Shown here in pieces: positions 16,637-24,847 of a stretch of 64,000 nucleotides of DNA; position 1 is the stretch's first letter, and each line of letters opens with the position of its first letter. Origin of the DNA: Desulfatibacillum sp. (GTDB lineage Bacteria > Desulfobacterota > Desulfobacteria > Desulfobacterales > Desulfatibacillaceae); contig JAEINP010000009.1 of the NCBI GenBank assembly GCA_016342355.1, forward strand, positions 1 to 64,000. Reading direction: 5' to 3'. The notes beneath the pieces were generated by a model. The model saw only the letters and a list, made by a program, of their open reading frames with translations, was not told the DNA's origin and did no database searches. Position numbers and translations under genes: made by a program.

Positions 16637-16867
16637 TCAGCCATCCTCCAGGGAGGCCTCTACCAATTCACGGATGTAATCCAGGGACACGGCCGCTTCC
16701 ACCTCATCAATCACGCTGATGGCAAAGCCGGCATGGACCAGCACATAATCCCCGATCCGGGCATTGTCCAACAGGGCCATGTTGATGATTCGGGTGACCC
16801 CTTCCAGGTCAATGGTGCCCACATCGCCTTGGATGTCCACAATTCTTGATGGTATTGCCAAACACAT
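16637..16867 (-). CDS. hypC: hydrogenase maturation chaperone HypC
   Basis: A 76-residue protein starting MCLAIPSRI. The Cys2 exposed after Met removal carries the iron centre between HypD and the hydrogenase large subunit. HAGFAISVID in the middle is also family-typical. The ATG has AGGA about 9 nt upstream. It is the first gene of the minus-strand hypC-F-D-E block and begins after a 390-bp gap. Confidence 0.94.
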   Translation of the reverse strand: MCLAIPSRIVDIQGDVGTIDLEGVTRIINMALLDNARIGDYVLVHAGFAISVIDEVEAAVSLDYIRELVEASLEDG

Positions 16868-17260
16868 GAGTGTAATTTCCTGGCCCTTTTACGGCAGCGG
16901 GTTAGGAGGCGCCCACTCTGTGAAAAACAATTTGCAAGAGTAAGCAGCCCAGCTGACCATGGACCTCATTTTTGTATCCTATCATAAACATTGTATTTTT
17001 GCACGATATATCCTCAGGGCCAAATATTCAGCCCTTAAAAAGCTCAAGTATGGGCCAACAATTGCACGGGGGCGTGCCAAAAATCGCGAGAATGAAACAA
17101 GACCGGGAAGATAAGGTTAAAAACTGAAAATAGAAAGTATCTCCAGGCCACTAAAAAGGGCGAAATCAAAAAATCTGTCCTGGTCAGGCTGAGTGACTCC
17201 TTGACAAGCCGGTCCGCAGGAAATAAGTTTCCGCCAGAAGCGGATTCAAAGGAGCAGTCA
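16868..17260. other. divergent gap between hypC and the Sel1 gene
   Basis: About 390 bp, AT-richer than the flanking genes. It holds one clear inverted repeat at 17062-17080 and should contain the promoters of both flanking genes, but no convincing sigma-70 or sigma-54 site was recognised. A TTG at 17201 could extend the Sel1 frame, but the Shine-Dalgarno sequence argues for 17261. Confidence 0.5.
17062..17080. promoter_or_regulatory. inverted repeat upstream of hypC
   Basis: TTGCACGGGGGCGTGCCAA is a near-palindrome with TTG-CACG and CGTG-C-CAA arms. On the minus strand it resembles a sigma-54 site (TGGCACG...TGCAA), but the -24/-12 spacing is one base too long. It could be an operator for the hyp genes. 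Confidence 0.3.
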
Positions 17261-17656
17261 ATGAAAAATCCCCATTATATCTATGCGAAGGCCTTTAAAG
17301 GCTATAAAACCCTGGCTGCCCAGGGGAACCCCGATAGTCAGCGTTACTTGGGCATGATGTACGAGAACGGACAGGGTGTGCCTAAAAACTGCCTGGAAGC
17401 CTCGCGCTGGTATGAAAAGGCGGCATCCCAAGGGGATGTGGGAGCGGTCGTGCGGCTGGGCCTCCTTTTTGCCAATGGCCGGGGCGTCACCAAAAATTTT
17501 GTGGAAGCATACAAGCTGTTTTTGGTGGCCAGGGAACTGGGATACGAAAACGCCCAATCCCTGTTGGACCAGTTGACGCCCAAAATGACCCGGGAACAAC
17601 TGGACCAGTCCACGGAATTGGCAGGGGAATGGTCGCCCACCCGGCCAACCGAATAG
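17261..17656 (+). CDS. small Sel1-repeat protein
   Basis: A 131-residue protein with two full Sel1-like repeats and part of a third (YLGMMYENGQGVPKN, RLGLLFANGRGVTKN, followed by EAYKLFLVA). Such repeats form alpha-solenoids used for protein binding. No signal peptide is visible, so it is probably cytoplasmic. The ATG at 17261 is chosen because AAAGGAG lies 7 nt upstream; an upstream TTG would add 20 residues without a ribosome site. It stands alone between the hyp operon and convergent cstA. Its partner is unknown. Confidence 0.8.
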   Translation: MKNPHYIYAKAFKGYKTLAAQGNPDSQRYLGMMYENGQGVPKNCLEASRWYEKAASQGDVGAVVRLGLLFANGRGVTKNFVEAYKLFLVARELGYENAQSLLDQLTPKMTREQLDQSTELAGEWSPTRPTE

Positions 17657-17738
17657 TGCACATCATCCGTTAATTGCCGTCTATGCACAAAAACAAGCCG
17701 GCTTGGAAAAGGGCGCCCCACTTTTTCGCTGCATTTGG

Positions 17739-19445
17739 TCAGGCAGGAGCCTTCAAATCCCCGTCCGAAACCTTGCCGTTGGCCCTTTCCTTTACCACGG
17801 AAACCACGGCCGCCGCAAATATCACCAGGGCCAGGGCTATCAAGGCCAGGCTGATTATCGCCAAACCCACGTCCCTGCCCGCCCCTGCTCCCAGGTAACC
17901 GTTCCCGCTGAACACGGACCAGCCCAAAGCGCCTATGGTGGTGGCCAGCATAAAAAAGGCCGAAAAAATAACCGGCGTAATGGCGCGCCGCCGTTGCGCC
18001 AACCATGCCGTAATAACAAACAGGCCGATAGCCGCAATCAACTGGTTGGAGGCGCCAAATAGTTTCCAGATGGTTTTCCAATTACCCGTGGCAGCCAAAT
18101 AATAAGCAGGCAGCAGGGTAACCAGGGTAGCCGCCAAGCTATTCTTTAAAAGGGGGATTTTTGGAAACAGGGTTTCCATAAAAATAAAACGCCCCAGCCG
18201 GGTGGAGGTGTCCAGGGATGTCATGATAAAGGTTTTGACCATGACGCCGCCCAAAAGGGCAGCCACCCCCGCGCTAAGATAGGGCAGTCCTGCATCACCT
18301 ACAATTCGGCCAAAGCCGTTGCTGAAAGCCACAATCCAGCCCTGAGCCAGGGAGGAGGCGAAATACGCGCCCACGGCTTCTCCGGCCGGAGCCTGTCCCC
18401 ATTTCAGCCCGGCGCCCACTACTATGACCACCAGGGCGGCAAGCACCCCTTCCATAATCATGCCGCCATAGCCCACCACCTTACCGTGGCTTTCCTTATC
18501 CAACTGTTTGGAGGTGGTGCCTGTTCCCACCAAACAATGAAAACCGCTAACTGCTCCACATGCCAGGGTAATGAACATGATAGGCCATACCGGCTTGCCT
18601 GAATCAAGCACAAAGGCCGGAGCCGAAAATTCAGGTCTGGCGATCAGCACCCCTATGAAACCAAGAGTCAGGCCCACAAAGAGCTTGACCGACGAAATAA
18701 AATCCCTGGGTTGGAGCAGCAGCCACACAGGCAGCATGGAGGCAATCAGGCAATACGCCATAAGAAAGCCCAGGAAAAGGCTCACCTTGCCTTCGTGGGT
18801 CCACCCATCCAGGGGAAGAGGATTGTGAAAGCCTATATAGATTAAAAAATATGCGAGAATAACAGCCACAACCGATGCAAAAACCACATTGACCTTAAAA
18901 CGGTACACGGCCAAGCCCAGAAAAAAAGCCACCACACAAACCCCGAATGTGGGGATGACCAGTTCCGGCATATTGGCCAGGGCGTTGGCTGCACTGACGG
19001 CAAAAACGGCAATGATGAACACCAGGGTGATCCAGATAAGAATGGCAAAAGAATAGCGGGTTACGTTGCCCAGAGTGTCCCCGGCTACTTCCGAAATTCC
19101 CCGGCCGTCATGGCGCACGGAAAGCATAAGGGCCAGGTAATCGTGCACCGCCCCAATAAACACGCACCCCAAGGCGATCCACAGGATACAAGGCGCCCAT
19201 CCAAACCAGGCCGTCGCCAGAATGGGTCCGATGATGGGTCCGGCCCCGGCGATGGAGGAAAAATGATGCCCCCACAAAAAGCTGACACGGGCCGGGGAAT
19301 AGTCCACGCCGTCCTCATGCGTATGGGCGGGAGTGGGCCGGGAATCATCCGGCTTAACGAGATTCTTTTCCACCCATTTTCCATAAAACCGGTAGCTCAG
19401 GGCAAACCATACCAAGACGCCTGCCATTACAATAAATGCGTTCAT
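17739..19445 (-). CDS. cstA: carbon starvation protein CstA family transporter
   Basis: A 568-residue polytopic membrane protein with about 14-16 hydrophobic segments. The conserved N-terminal signature LWGHHFSSIAGAGPIIGP is diagnostic of CstA/BtsT, which take up pyruvate or peptides. The C-terminus is charged and cytoplasmic. Length is short of E. coli CstA (about 700) but usual for the shorter family members found in anaerobes. The ATG follows a strong GGGGGGGAGA. It is convergent with the Sel1 gene and divergent from maf. In a sulfate reducer, pyruvate or a peptide is a plausible substrate. Confidence 0.9.
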   Translation of the reverse strand: MNAFIVMAGVLVWFALSYRFYGKWVEKNLVKPDDSRPTPAHTHEDGVDYSPARVSFLWGHHFSSIAGAGPIIGPILATAWFGWAPCILWIALGCVFIGAVHDYLALMLSVRHDGRGISEVAGDTLGNVTRYSFAILIWITLVFIIAVFAVSAANALANMPELVIPTFGVCVVAFFLGLAVYRFKVNVVFASVVAVILAYFLIYIGFHNPLPLDGWTHEGKVSLFLGFLMAYCLIASMLPVWLLLQPRDFISSVKLFVGLTLGFIGVLIARPEFSAPAFVLDSGKPVWPIMFITLACGAVSGFHCLVGTGTTSKQLDKESHGKVVGYGGMIMEGVLAALVVIVVGAGLKWGQAPAGEAVGAYFASSLAQGWIVAFSNGFGRIVGDAGLPYLSAGVAALLGGVMVKTFIMTSLDTSTRLGRFIFMETLFPKIPLLKNSLAATLVTLLPAYYLAATGNWKTIWKLFGASNQLIAAIGLFVITAWLAQRRRAITPVIFSAFFMLATTIGALGWSVFSGNGYLGAGAGRDVGLAIISLALIALALVIFAAAVVSVVKERANGKVSDGDLKAPA

Positions 19446-19581
19446 TCTCCCCCCCTGTTGGATTGAAGACCTATTGAACGTGCGGAAAGAATAGCGGAGA
19501 GTCTAATCTTTGCCGTCACGCAAAGAATTCTCATGTGTAGCGGGGCTTGCCAAGGGCAAGGTCCAATGTTACAAACAAACC

Positions 19582-20205
19582 ATGAAAAATTCCATACCAC
19601 ACAAATGCCTTAATGAGCCACTAATTTTAGCGTCCGCATCACCCAGGCGCAGTTATCTGCTGGAACAGGCAGGCCTGGATTTTGAAGTCATTGTGAGCGA
19701 GGTGGACGAAACCTGCCCCGCAGGAGCCTCTCCCGAAGAATGCGTGGCCATGCTGAGCGAAAAAAAGGCCCTGGCCGTGGCGATTGACCACCCTGATTGC
19801 TGGGTTTTGGGAGCAGATACCATTGTGGTGGCGGACGGCCGCATCTGCGGCAAGCCAGGCTCCACGAAAGAAGCCAGGGAGATGCTCACCCTTTTGGGCG
19901 GGCGCACTCACCACGTTTTAACCGGATGTTGCATACTCCATGAAGCCCGGGGCATCCGTCACACCGAAGTGGTGAGCACCCGGGTGACGTTCAAAAGCCT
20001 CACGCCCGACGAGATCGAATGGTACCTGGATACAGGGGAGCCCTTTGACAAAGCCGGGGCTTACGCCATCCAGGGAATCGGGACCTTCCTTGTCAAAAGC
20101 ATATCCGGGTCTTACACTAATGTTGTTGGTCTGCCAGTGTGCGAGGTCATCGAGTATTTTATGGCTCAAGGCATAATCAACCGAAACAGTGATAGTAATG
20201 ACTAA
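19582..20205 (+). CDS. maf: Maf family nucleotide pyrophosphatase
   Basis: A 207-residue Maf protein that hydrolyses non-canonical or pyrimidine nucleoside triphosphates. Seen are LASASPRRSYLLEQAG near the start, VLGADTIV with the catalytic Asp, and DKAGAYAIQG near the C-terminus. The ATG at 19582 is chosen; a TTG at 19510 would add 24 residues not expected in the family. It overlaps the start of the YggS gene by 8 bp, so the two are translationally coupled. This gene, yggS and queH form a compact housekeeping operon. Confidence 0.88.
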   Translation: MKNSIPHKCLNEPLILASASPRRSYLLEQAGLDFEVIVSEVDETCPAGASPEECVAMLSEKKALAVAIDHPDCWVLGADTIVVADGRICGKPGSTKEAREMLTLLGGRTHHVLTGCCILHEARGIRHTEVVSTRVTFKSLTPDEIEWYLDTGEPFDKAGAYAIQGIGTFLVKSISGSYTNVVGLPVCEVIEYFMAQGIINRNSDSND

Positions 20206-20899
20206 CGAGATACGGCAAAATTTAACGGAAATTCAAGATCGTATCACCCGGGCTGCGAAACAGTGCGGTCGGGCGCCCGAGTCGGTCCGGCTGGTGGCTG
20301 TCTCCAAGACCAAGCCTGCAAAAATGCTCAAAGAGGCTGTGGAAGCGGGCGCGACCATCCTGGGGGAGAATTACATCCAGGAGGCCCTGGAGAAAACCGC
20401 CGAACTGGCCGGATTGGACGTGGCATGGCATTTTATCGGGCATTTGCAATCCAACAAGGCTAAGTATGCCGTGCCTCATTTTTCCCTGATTCATTCCGTG
20501 GATTCGTTGAAGCTGGCCCGAGAGATCGACAAACAGGCCGCAAAGATAAACAAAATCCAGGACATCCTGGTGCAGGTGAATATTTCCGGCGAAGCCACCA
20601 AGTCCGGCGCAACAGACCAGGAGGCCGTGGAACTGGTGGAGGAAATCGCCCGACTGGAAAACGTCCGCATCAAGGGGCTCATGACCATGCCCCCTTATTT
20701 TGATGATCCGGACAGGGCCAAGCCCTTTTTCCGGCAATTGAAGGAACTGGCCGGGGAAATCAGGTCCAGAGGCATTGCCAACGTGAGCATGAACGAACTC
20801 TCCATGGGCATGACCGGCGATTTTGAGGCCGCCATCGAGGAAGGCGCCACCCTGGTGAGGGTGGGCACGGCCATTTTCGGCGCCAGGAGTTACCAGTGA
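20198..20899 (+). CDS. YggS/PLPBP family PLP homeostasis protein
   Basis: A 233-residue single-domain PLP-binding barrel without known catalytic activity, involved in balancing pyridoxal phosphate and amino acid pools. PLP would be held by the Lys in VAVSKTKP. GENYIQEA and WHFIGHLQSNK are highly conserved family motifs. The ATG at 20198 lies inside the end of maf; a GTG three codons earlier is possible. The stop codon overlaps the GTG start of queH, giving tight coupling. Confidence 0.9.
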   Translation: MTNEIRQNLTEIQDRITRAAKQCGRAPESVRLVAVSKTKPAKMLKEAVEAGATILGENYIQEALEKTAELAGLDVAWHFIGHLQSNKAKYAVPHFSLIHSVDSLKLAREIDKQAAKINKIQDILVQVNISGEATKSGATDQEAVELVEEIARLENVRIKGLMTMPPYFDDPDRAKPFFRQLKELAGEIRSRGIANVSMNELSMGMTGDFEAAIEEGATLVRVGTAIFGARSYQ

Positions 20900-21447
20900 A
20901 AATTCTAATGAACATATGCTGCGGTCCCTGCTCCATTTATCCGGTTAAAGTGCTGCGGGACCAGGGCCACGAGCTTATGGGCTCCTTTTACCGGCACAAC
21001 ATCCATCCTTTTACGGAATGCATGCGCCGGGAGGATACACTGCGGGAATATGCCGCATCCCAGGATCTGAGGATGATCTGGCAGCAAGACTATGAAATGG
21101 AGGAATTCCTGAGAAACGTGGCGTTCCGGGAAGCGGATCGGTGCCGGTATTGCTATCATAGTAGGTTGAAAGCCACGGCCATGATCGCAAAAAAAGGCAA
21201 GTTCGACGCCTTTACCACCACCCTTTTGTACAGCAAGTTTCAGAAGCACGGGTTGATCCGGGAAATCGGGGAGGCTTTGGGCAAACAGTATTCCGTACCG
21301 TTTTATTACCATGATTTCCGGGAAGGATGGAAACATGGCATTGAGGAGTCCAAAAGGCTGGGCATGTACCGGCAGCAATATTGCGGTTGCATATACAGTG
21401 AAAAGGACCGTTTCTATAATCCCAAGCAAAACCAGGAGGCCGGTTAA
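20896..21447 (+). CDS. queH: epoxyqueuosine reductase QueH
   Basis: A 183-residue DUF208 protein that reduces epoxyqueuosine to queuosine in tRNA. Conserved Cys cluster as NICCGPCS at 7-14 and YCGCIYSE near the C-terminus, with CRYCYHSRL between; these bind an iron-sulfur cluster and a second metal. The start is GTG in a GTGA overlap with the preceding stop. QueH replaces QueG in many anaerobes, consistent with the host. The motifs are complete. Confidence 0.9.
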   Translation: MKILMNICCGPCSIYPVKVLRDQGHELMGSFYRHNIHPFTECMRREDTLREYAASQDLRMIWQQDYEMEEFLRNVAFREADRCRYCYHSRLKATAMIAKKGKFDAFTTTLLYSKFQKHGLIREIGEALGKQYSVPFYYHDFREGWKHGIEESKRLGMYRQQYCGCIYSEKDRFYNPKQNQEAG

Positions 21448-21456
21448 CCGCCGTTT

Positions 21457-23289
21457 ATGTTCACCAATCTGATTATTCTAATGGCGGTCCTGGTCAGTTA
21501 CGAATATGCCCCGGAATCCCGCGACCTGTTGTTCTTCCAGGGCAAGATCTGGCACACAGCCTATCTTGCCGCGCTTTTTTTCGTAATCACCCGATTGCGT
21601 TTTTCCGGCTTGATGCGCCGGATTCCGCGCCTTTCCAAAAGCCGCAGCATGGCTGTTGCGGACAGGATGGTGGTCCAGCAAATGCTATTGGCCATCCTGT
21701 TTTTTGTGACCTCCTTATTCATGACCCCGTTCAAGCCCGTTCTTTTGGGGCTTCCCCTATTGCGTGAGGTTCCCACCCTGGCGGCGATCCTGGCCATGCT
21801 GTTGTTTTTGGCCCATCTTGCCGTGGTGTGGTTTTATTCCCATCCAATATACAAAATCCTTAACCAGACCATTGTTCCCCGCATTGAGTACGTCAAACAG
21901 CAGGTGGTGCTGGTTCTGCCCCTGCTTTTGCCCTGGGTGGTGTTTTACGCGGTCCAGGATCTATTGTTGCTGGTTCCGTACCAGCCTTGGCAGGCCGTGC
22001 TTATGAGCACTGCCGGACAAATTGGCTACATTGTGGTCATGATGACCTTTCTCATCCTGTTGGGTCCTGTGGCTATATTGAAGTTCTGGGGATGCACGCC
22101 GATCCCGCCCGGACCTGTAAGAGCCCGCATGGAAGCCTTGTGCCAAAGGGCAGATTTCACCTGCGCCCAAATCCTGCAATGGCCCTTGTTCGGCGGACAC
22201 ATGATTACGGCTGCCGTGTTCGGCATAGTCAGCCGGTTCCGGTACATCCTCATGACAGACGCCATGTTGCGGGTTGCAACCCCTGAGGAACTGGACGCGG
22301 TGCTCACCCATGAAATCGGCCATGCCAAAAAAAAACACATGCTATTGTTCCTGCTCATTGTGGGAACCATGGCCCCGGCTGGATATCTGCTTTGGAGTAT
22401 TTTCGACTTGGCCATCCTGTATCTGGTGAACCGTTTTACGCCTCCGACCATGGATGGGAACACCATGGCCATGCTGCTAAGGACGACGCAGGGCCTGTTT
22501 TTCGTATCCTTCGCCGTGCTGTATTTGCGGTTTGTGTTCGGGTATTTTTTACGAAATTTCGAAAGGCAGGCAGACTTGTACGTCTACGAAGTCCTGCCAA
22601 GCGCCCTGCCCCTGGTGACCATGTTCCGCAAGATCGCCTATTATTCGGGCCGGTCTGCTGACGAACCCAACTGGCACCATTTTGGGATTAACCAGCGCAT
22701 TAACTATATTTTGCAATGCGAATCCAACAAGCAATGGATAGGCATGCATCACGCAAAGGTCAGGAAGTCTCTGGCCGTCCTGGTGGCCTGTCTGGTGGTG
22801 GTGCTGGCCAGCCAGGGAGCTTTGGCCTGGAACAACACCCACCAACGCCTTCGGTTGGGTGTGAGTCTGGCAGGCCTGGAAGGCAAGCCGGGTGGAATGG
22901 CGGAGCTTACGGGCTCTCCCGGTCTTATCGGGGATTTGTACCTGGACACAAAAATTTTCGACCAGGCCATTGCAGCCTACGAAAGCGCCCTGAAGGAACA
23001 TCCCAACGACGCCAATCTTCTCAATAATCTGGCATGGACATACGCCACCTGCGAAAAGGAAGAGTTGCGCAATCCCCAACGGGCCTTGGAACTGGCTGCC
23101 AGAGCTGCGGAGTTGGAGCCTGCCCCCCATATCCTGGACACCCTGGCGGAGAGCTATTTTGTAAACAGCATGTTTGACCTGGCTGTGGAAACGGAAATCC
23201 GGGCCATGGAGGCCATGGGGGATTCCCCGGAAAGCCCGGAATACAGGGAGCATTTGGAAAAGTATAAAGCTGCTCGGGACGGGAAATAG
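21457..23289 (+). CDS. M48 membrane metalloprotease fused to TPR domain
   Basis: A 610-residue protein with several membrane segments in residues 1-210, then a zinc protease core with HEIGH at 285-289 followed by KKKH, and ERQADLYVYE as the likely third ligand region. A further hydrophobic segment near 430-450 precedes about 140 residues with TPR-like repeats (QAIAAYESALKEHPNDANLLNNLAW, then a second). The TPRs may recruit substrates or partners outside the membrane. It is the second M48 protease in the window and is longer than usual. It follows queH by 9 bp. A tRNA-derived terminator lies directly downstream. Confidence 0.83.
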   Translation: MFTNLIILMAVLVSYEYAPESRDLLFFQGKIWHTAYLAALFFVITRLRFSGLMRRIPRLSKSRSMAVADRMVVQQMLLAILFFVTSLFMTPFKPVLLGLPLLREVPTLAAILAMLLFLAHLAVVWFYSHPIYKILNQTIVPRIEYVKQQVVLVLPLLLPWVVFYAVQDLLLLVPYQPWQAVLMSTAGQIGYIVVMMTFLILLGPVAILKFWGCTPIPPGPVRARMEALCQRADFTCAQILQWPLFGGHMITAAVFGIVSRFRYILMTDAMLRVATPEELDAVLTHEIGHAKKKHMLLFLLIVGTMAPAGYLLWSIFDLAILYLVNRFTPPTMDGNTMAMLLRTTQGLFFVSFAVLYLRFVFGYFLRNFERQADLYVYEVLPSALPLVTMFRKIAYYSGRSADEPNWHHFGINQRINYILQCESNKQWIGMHHAKVRKSLAVLVACLVVVLASQGALAWNNTHQRLRLGVSLAGLEGKPGGMAELTGSPGLIGDLYLDTKIFDQAIAAYESALKEHPNDANLLNNLAWTYATCEKEELRNPQRALELAARAAELEPAPHILDTLAESYFVNSMFDLAVETEIRAMEAMGDSPESPEYREHLEKYKAARDGK

Positions 23290-23295
23290 CAATCC

Positions 23296-23338
23296 GCAAA
23301 ACCGTTATTCTCCGGTTTAAATCCAGATGCCGCCCCCA
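23296..23338 (+). pseudogene. decayed 3' half of tRNA-Cys
   Basis: From the anticodon GCA to the terminal CCA, 39 of 43 bases match the intact tRNA-Cys at 35018-35092, and similarity continues about 50 bp into the downstream terminator. T-loop and T-stem changes show decay, and the 5' half is absent. The copy is inverted relative to the intact gene. Confidence 0.75.
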
Positions 23339-23351
23339 CAATAAAGCCAAG

Positions 23352-23384
23352 AGGGTTAGCTCTATTTGGGCTATCCCTGTTTTG
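23352..23384 (+). terminator. terminator copied with the tRNA-Cys fragment
   Basis: AGGGTTAGCTC and GGGCTATCCCT pair at 10 of 11 positions around a 5-nt loop, followed by TGTTTT. It matches the terminator of the intact tRNA-Cys with one broken pair. It lies 62 bp after the M48-TPR stop and probably ends that operon. Confidence 0.6.
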
Positions 23385-23421
23385 GATCAACTCCCCCCCC
23401 TAAATGGGGTGGTATGATGGT

Positions 23422-23468
23422 GACCCTAAAAGGGTCAATATACTTGGGGGAACAGCTGAAGCTGTTCC
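23422..23468. other. two further hairpins in the gap before the TetR gene
   Basis: GACCCTAAAAGGGTC at 23422-23436 and GGAACAGCTGAAGCTGTTCC at 23449-23468 (perfect 8-bp stem, TGAA loop). There is no T run after either. The 464-bp gap from 23290 to 23753 otherwise holds the tRNA relic and the TetR operator. Confidence 0.45.
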
Positions 23469-23603
23469 TGGCTTCGGTCTTTATCCACTTGGCCTCGCAT
23501 TATGCGGAAACGGTATTTAGGGCGCCTGATTTTTTTGCTTGACTAATTTTTTCCTGTGTGGAATGCTTTTACCCGAACAACGCCATTGTTCTTTTTTTTG
23601 GCC

Positions 23604-23651
23604 CCTTGACCGACCGAGCGTCCGGTCTATAAGCCGGTTGGTCGGTCAAGG
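23604..23651. promoter_or_regulatory. TetR-type operator, long inverted repeat
   Basis: Perfect 12-bp arms, CCTTGACCGACC and GGTCGGTCAAGG, flank a centre containing GACCGAGCGTCCGGTC. The GACCGACC/GGTCGGTC pattern is typical of TetR family operators. It lies about 100 bp upstream of the TetR gene and very likely mediates autoregulation and control of the acyl-CoA operon. Confidence 0.65.
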
Positions 23652-23753
23652 CCGCCACACTCCCCTGCAGCCCAATTTCCAACCTCAGGCAAACCCCCGG
23701 GCCAAAGGGAAATTTCCAAGACAACAACCTGTCCCCGCAACCATGGAGCGCCC

Positions 23754-24371
23754 ATGCCCCCGATTCCCGAACTGGAAGAAATCCGCCGCAAGCAAATCAT
23801 CGACGCCACTTTGCTCACCCTGTCCCACAAGGGCTACGCCAAAGCCACCATGGCGGAAATCGCCGCCGCCGCCAACATGTCCAAGGGCGGGCTGGCCCAC
23901 TATTTTCAGTCCAAGCAAGAGCTGTTCAAGGCGGCTTTCACCGAGTTTTACCGCCTGATCTTTGACCGGGTGGAACGGGAAGCCGATCTCATTGACGATC
24001 CCCTGGACAAGCTCCTGGGCTTTGAAAGCCTTTTTGCCGCCGATGATCCCGACGTGGAATGGGGCTATCCCCTTTTATTCGACTGCATGTCCGTGGCGGG
24101 CCGGGACCCGGAATACCGCACCCTGTTTTCCCGGTGGGTGGACAACTGGGTGGTCCTTTTGTCCCGGATCATCCGGGAGGGCATGGACGCAGGCCTGTTT
24201 TCCCCCCTGGAGCCCGAGCCCATGGCGCGCACCATATCCGCCATTTATCAGGGGGTGGCAACCCGGTGGTTTCTGGCGCCGGAAGATCACAGCTACGAAT
24301 GGGCATTTCATTCCTATCAAACCGCCATCCGGGGGCTTATGGCCCCTTACATAATCGCCAACCAACCCTGA
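23754..24371 (+). CDS. TetR family transcriptional regulator
   Basis: A 205-residue repressor with an N-terminal helix-turn-helix (ATMAEIAAAANMSKGGLAHYF, about 31-51) and a helical ligand domain. The pattern KGGLAHYFQSKQELF is typical for regulators of acyl-CoA metabolism. The ATG has GGAG 6 nt upstream. A long GACCGACC inverted repeat upstream is its probable operator. It precedes SCP2, acyl-CoA dehydrogenase, ligase, nitroreductase and thiolase genes on the same strand and likely controls them in response to a CoA ester. The inducer is unknown. Confidence 0.88.
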   Translation: MPPIPELEEIRRKQIIDATLLTLSHKGYAKATMAEIAAAANMSKGGLAHYFQSKQELFKAAFTEFYRLIFDRVEREADLIDDPLDKLLGFESLFAADDPDVEWGYPLLFDCMSVAGRDPEYRTLFSRWVDNWVVLLSRIIREGMDAGLFSPLEPEPMARTISAIYQGVATRWFLAPEDHSYEWAFHSYQTAIRGLMAPYIIANQP

Positions 24372-24435
24372 CCCTGCACCTATCGGTTTGGGGGGAGCCA
24401 AACCCGCCAACGCTGGCTAAACACAAGGAGGAGAC

Positions 24436-24834
24436 ATGGCTGTATTCGAAAGTACGGAAAAAATGTACGAAGTCCTGGGGGGGCTGTTTACCGGCCTGAT
24501 GAACAACGAGGAGGTGCTTGCAAAAGTCCTTAAAGCCAATATCACCATCATGTTTGACATTACCGAACCCAAAGGCCAGATCTGGCTGGACCCCAATGGG
24601 GGCGGGGTGATCTGCGGCAAGGCCGACCTCAAACCGGACGTCACCATGAGCCTTTCCGGCGATACCTGCCACCATTTCTGGCTCAAAAACATATCCCTGC
24701 CCGTGGCCATCGCAAAGCGTAAGGTCAAAACCAAGGGGCCCTTGCCCAAGGTGCTCAAACTGCTGCCCCTGCTGAAACCCGCTCACGACGCCTACCCGGA
24801 AATCGCCAAGGCCAACGGTCTTCCCCTCAAATAA
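24436..24834 (+). CDS. SCP2 sterol-transfer domain protein
   Basis: A 132-residue stand-alone SCP2-fold lipid-binding protein. The sequence has the alternating pattern of the fold, with IWLDPNGGGVICGKADLKPDVTMSLSGD in the sheet region. Such proteins bind fatty acyl-CoA or sterols in a hydrophobic tunnel. AAGGAGGAGAC precedes the ATG. It lies 64 bp after the TetR gene and 13 bp before the acyl-CoA dehydrogenase gene. With an SCPx-like thiolase at the end of the operon, it suggests a bulky or branched substrate carried between enzymes. Confidence 0.82.
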   Translation: MAVFESTEKMYEVLGGLFTGLMNNEEVLAKVLKANITIMFDITEPKGQIWLDPNGGGVICGKADLKPDVTMSLSGDTCHHFWLKNISLPVAIAKRKVKTKGPLPKVLKLLPLLKPAHDAYPEIAKANGLPLK

Positions 24835-24847
24835 AAGGAGTCCCTCC

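Noticed and set aside
14942-16849. 635-residue plus-strand frame
   Set aside because: Antisense to hypF and hypC; its Gly/His-rich translation is typical of shadow frames.
17201-17260. N-terminal extension of the Sel1 protein from a TTG
   Set aside because: A strong AAAGGAG points to the ATG at 17261, and the extension has no family support.
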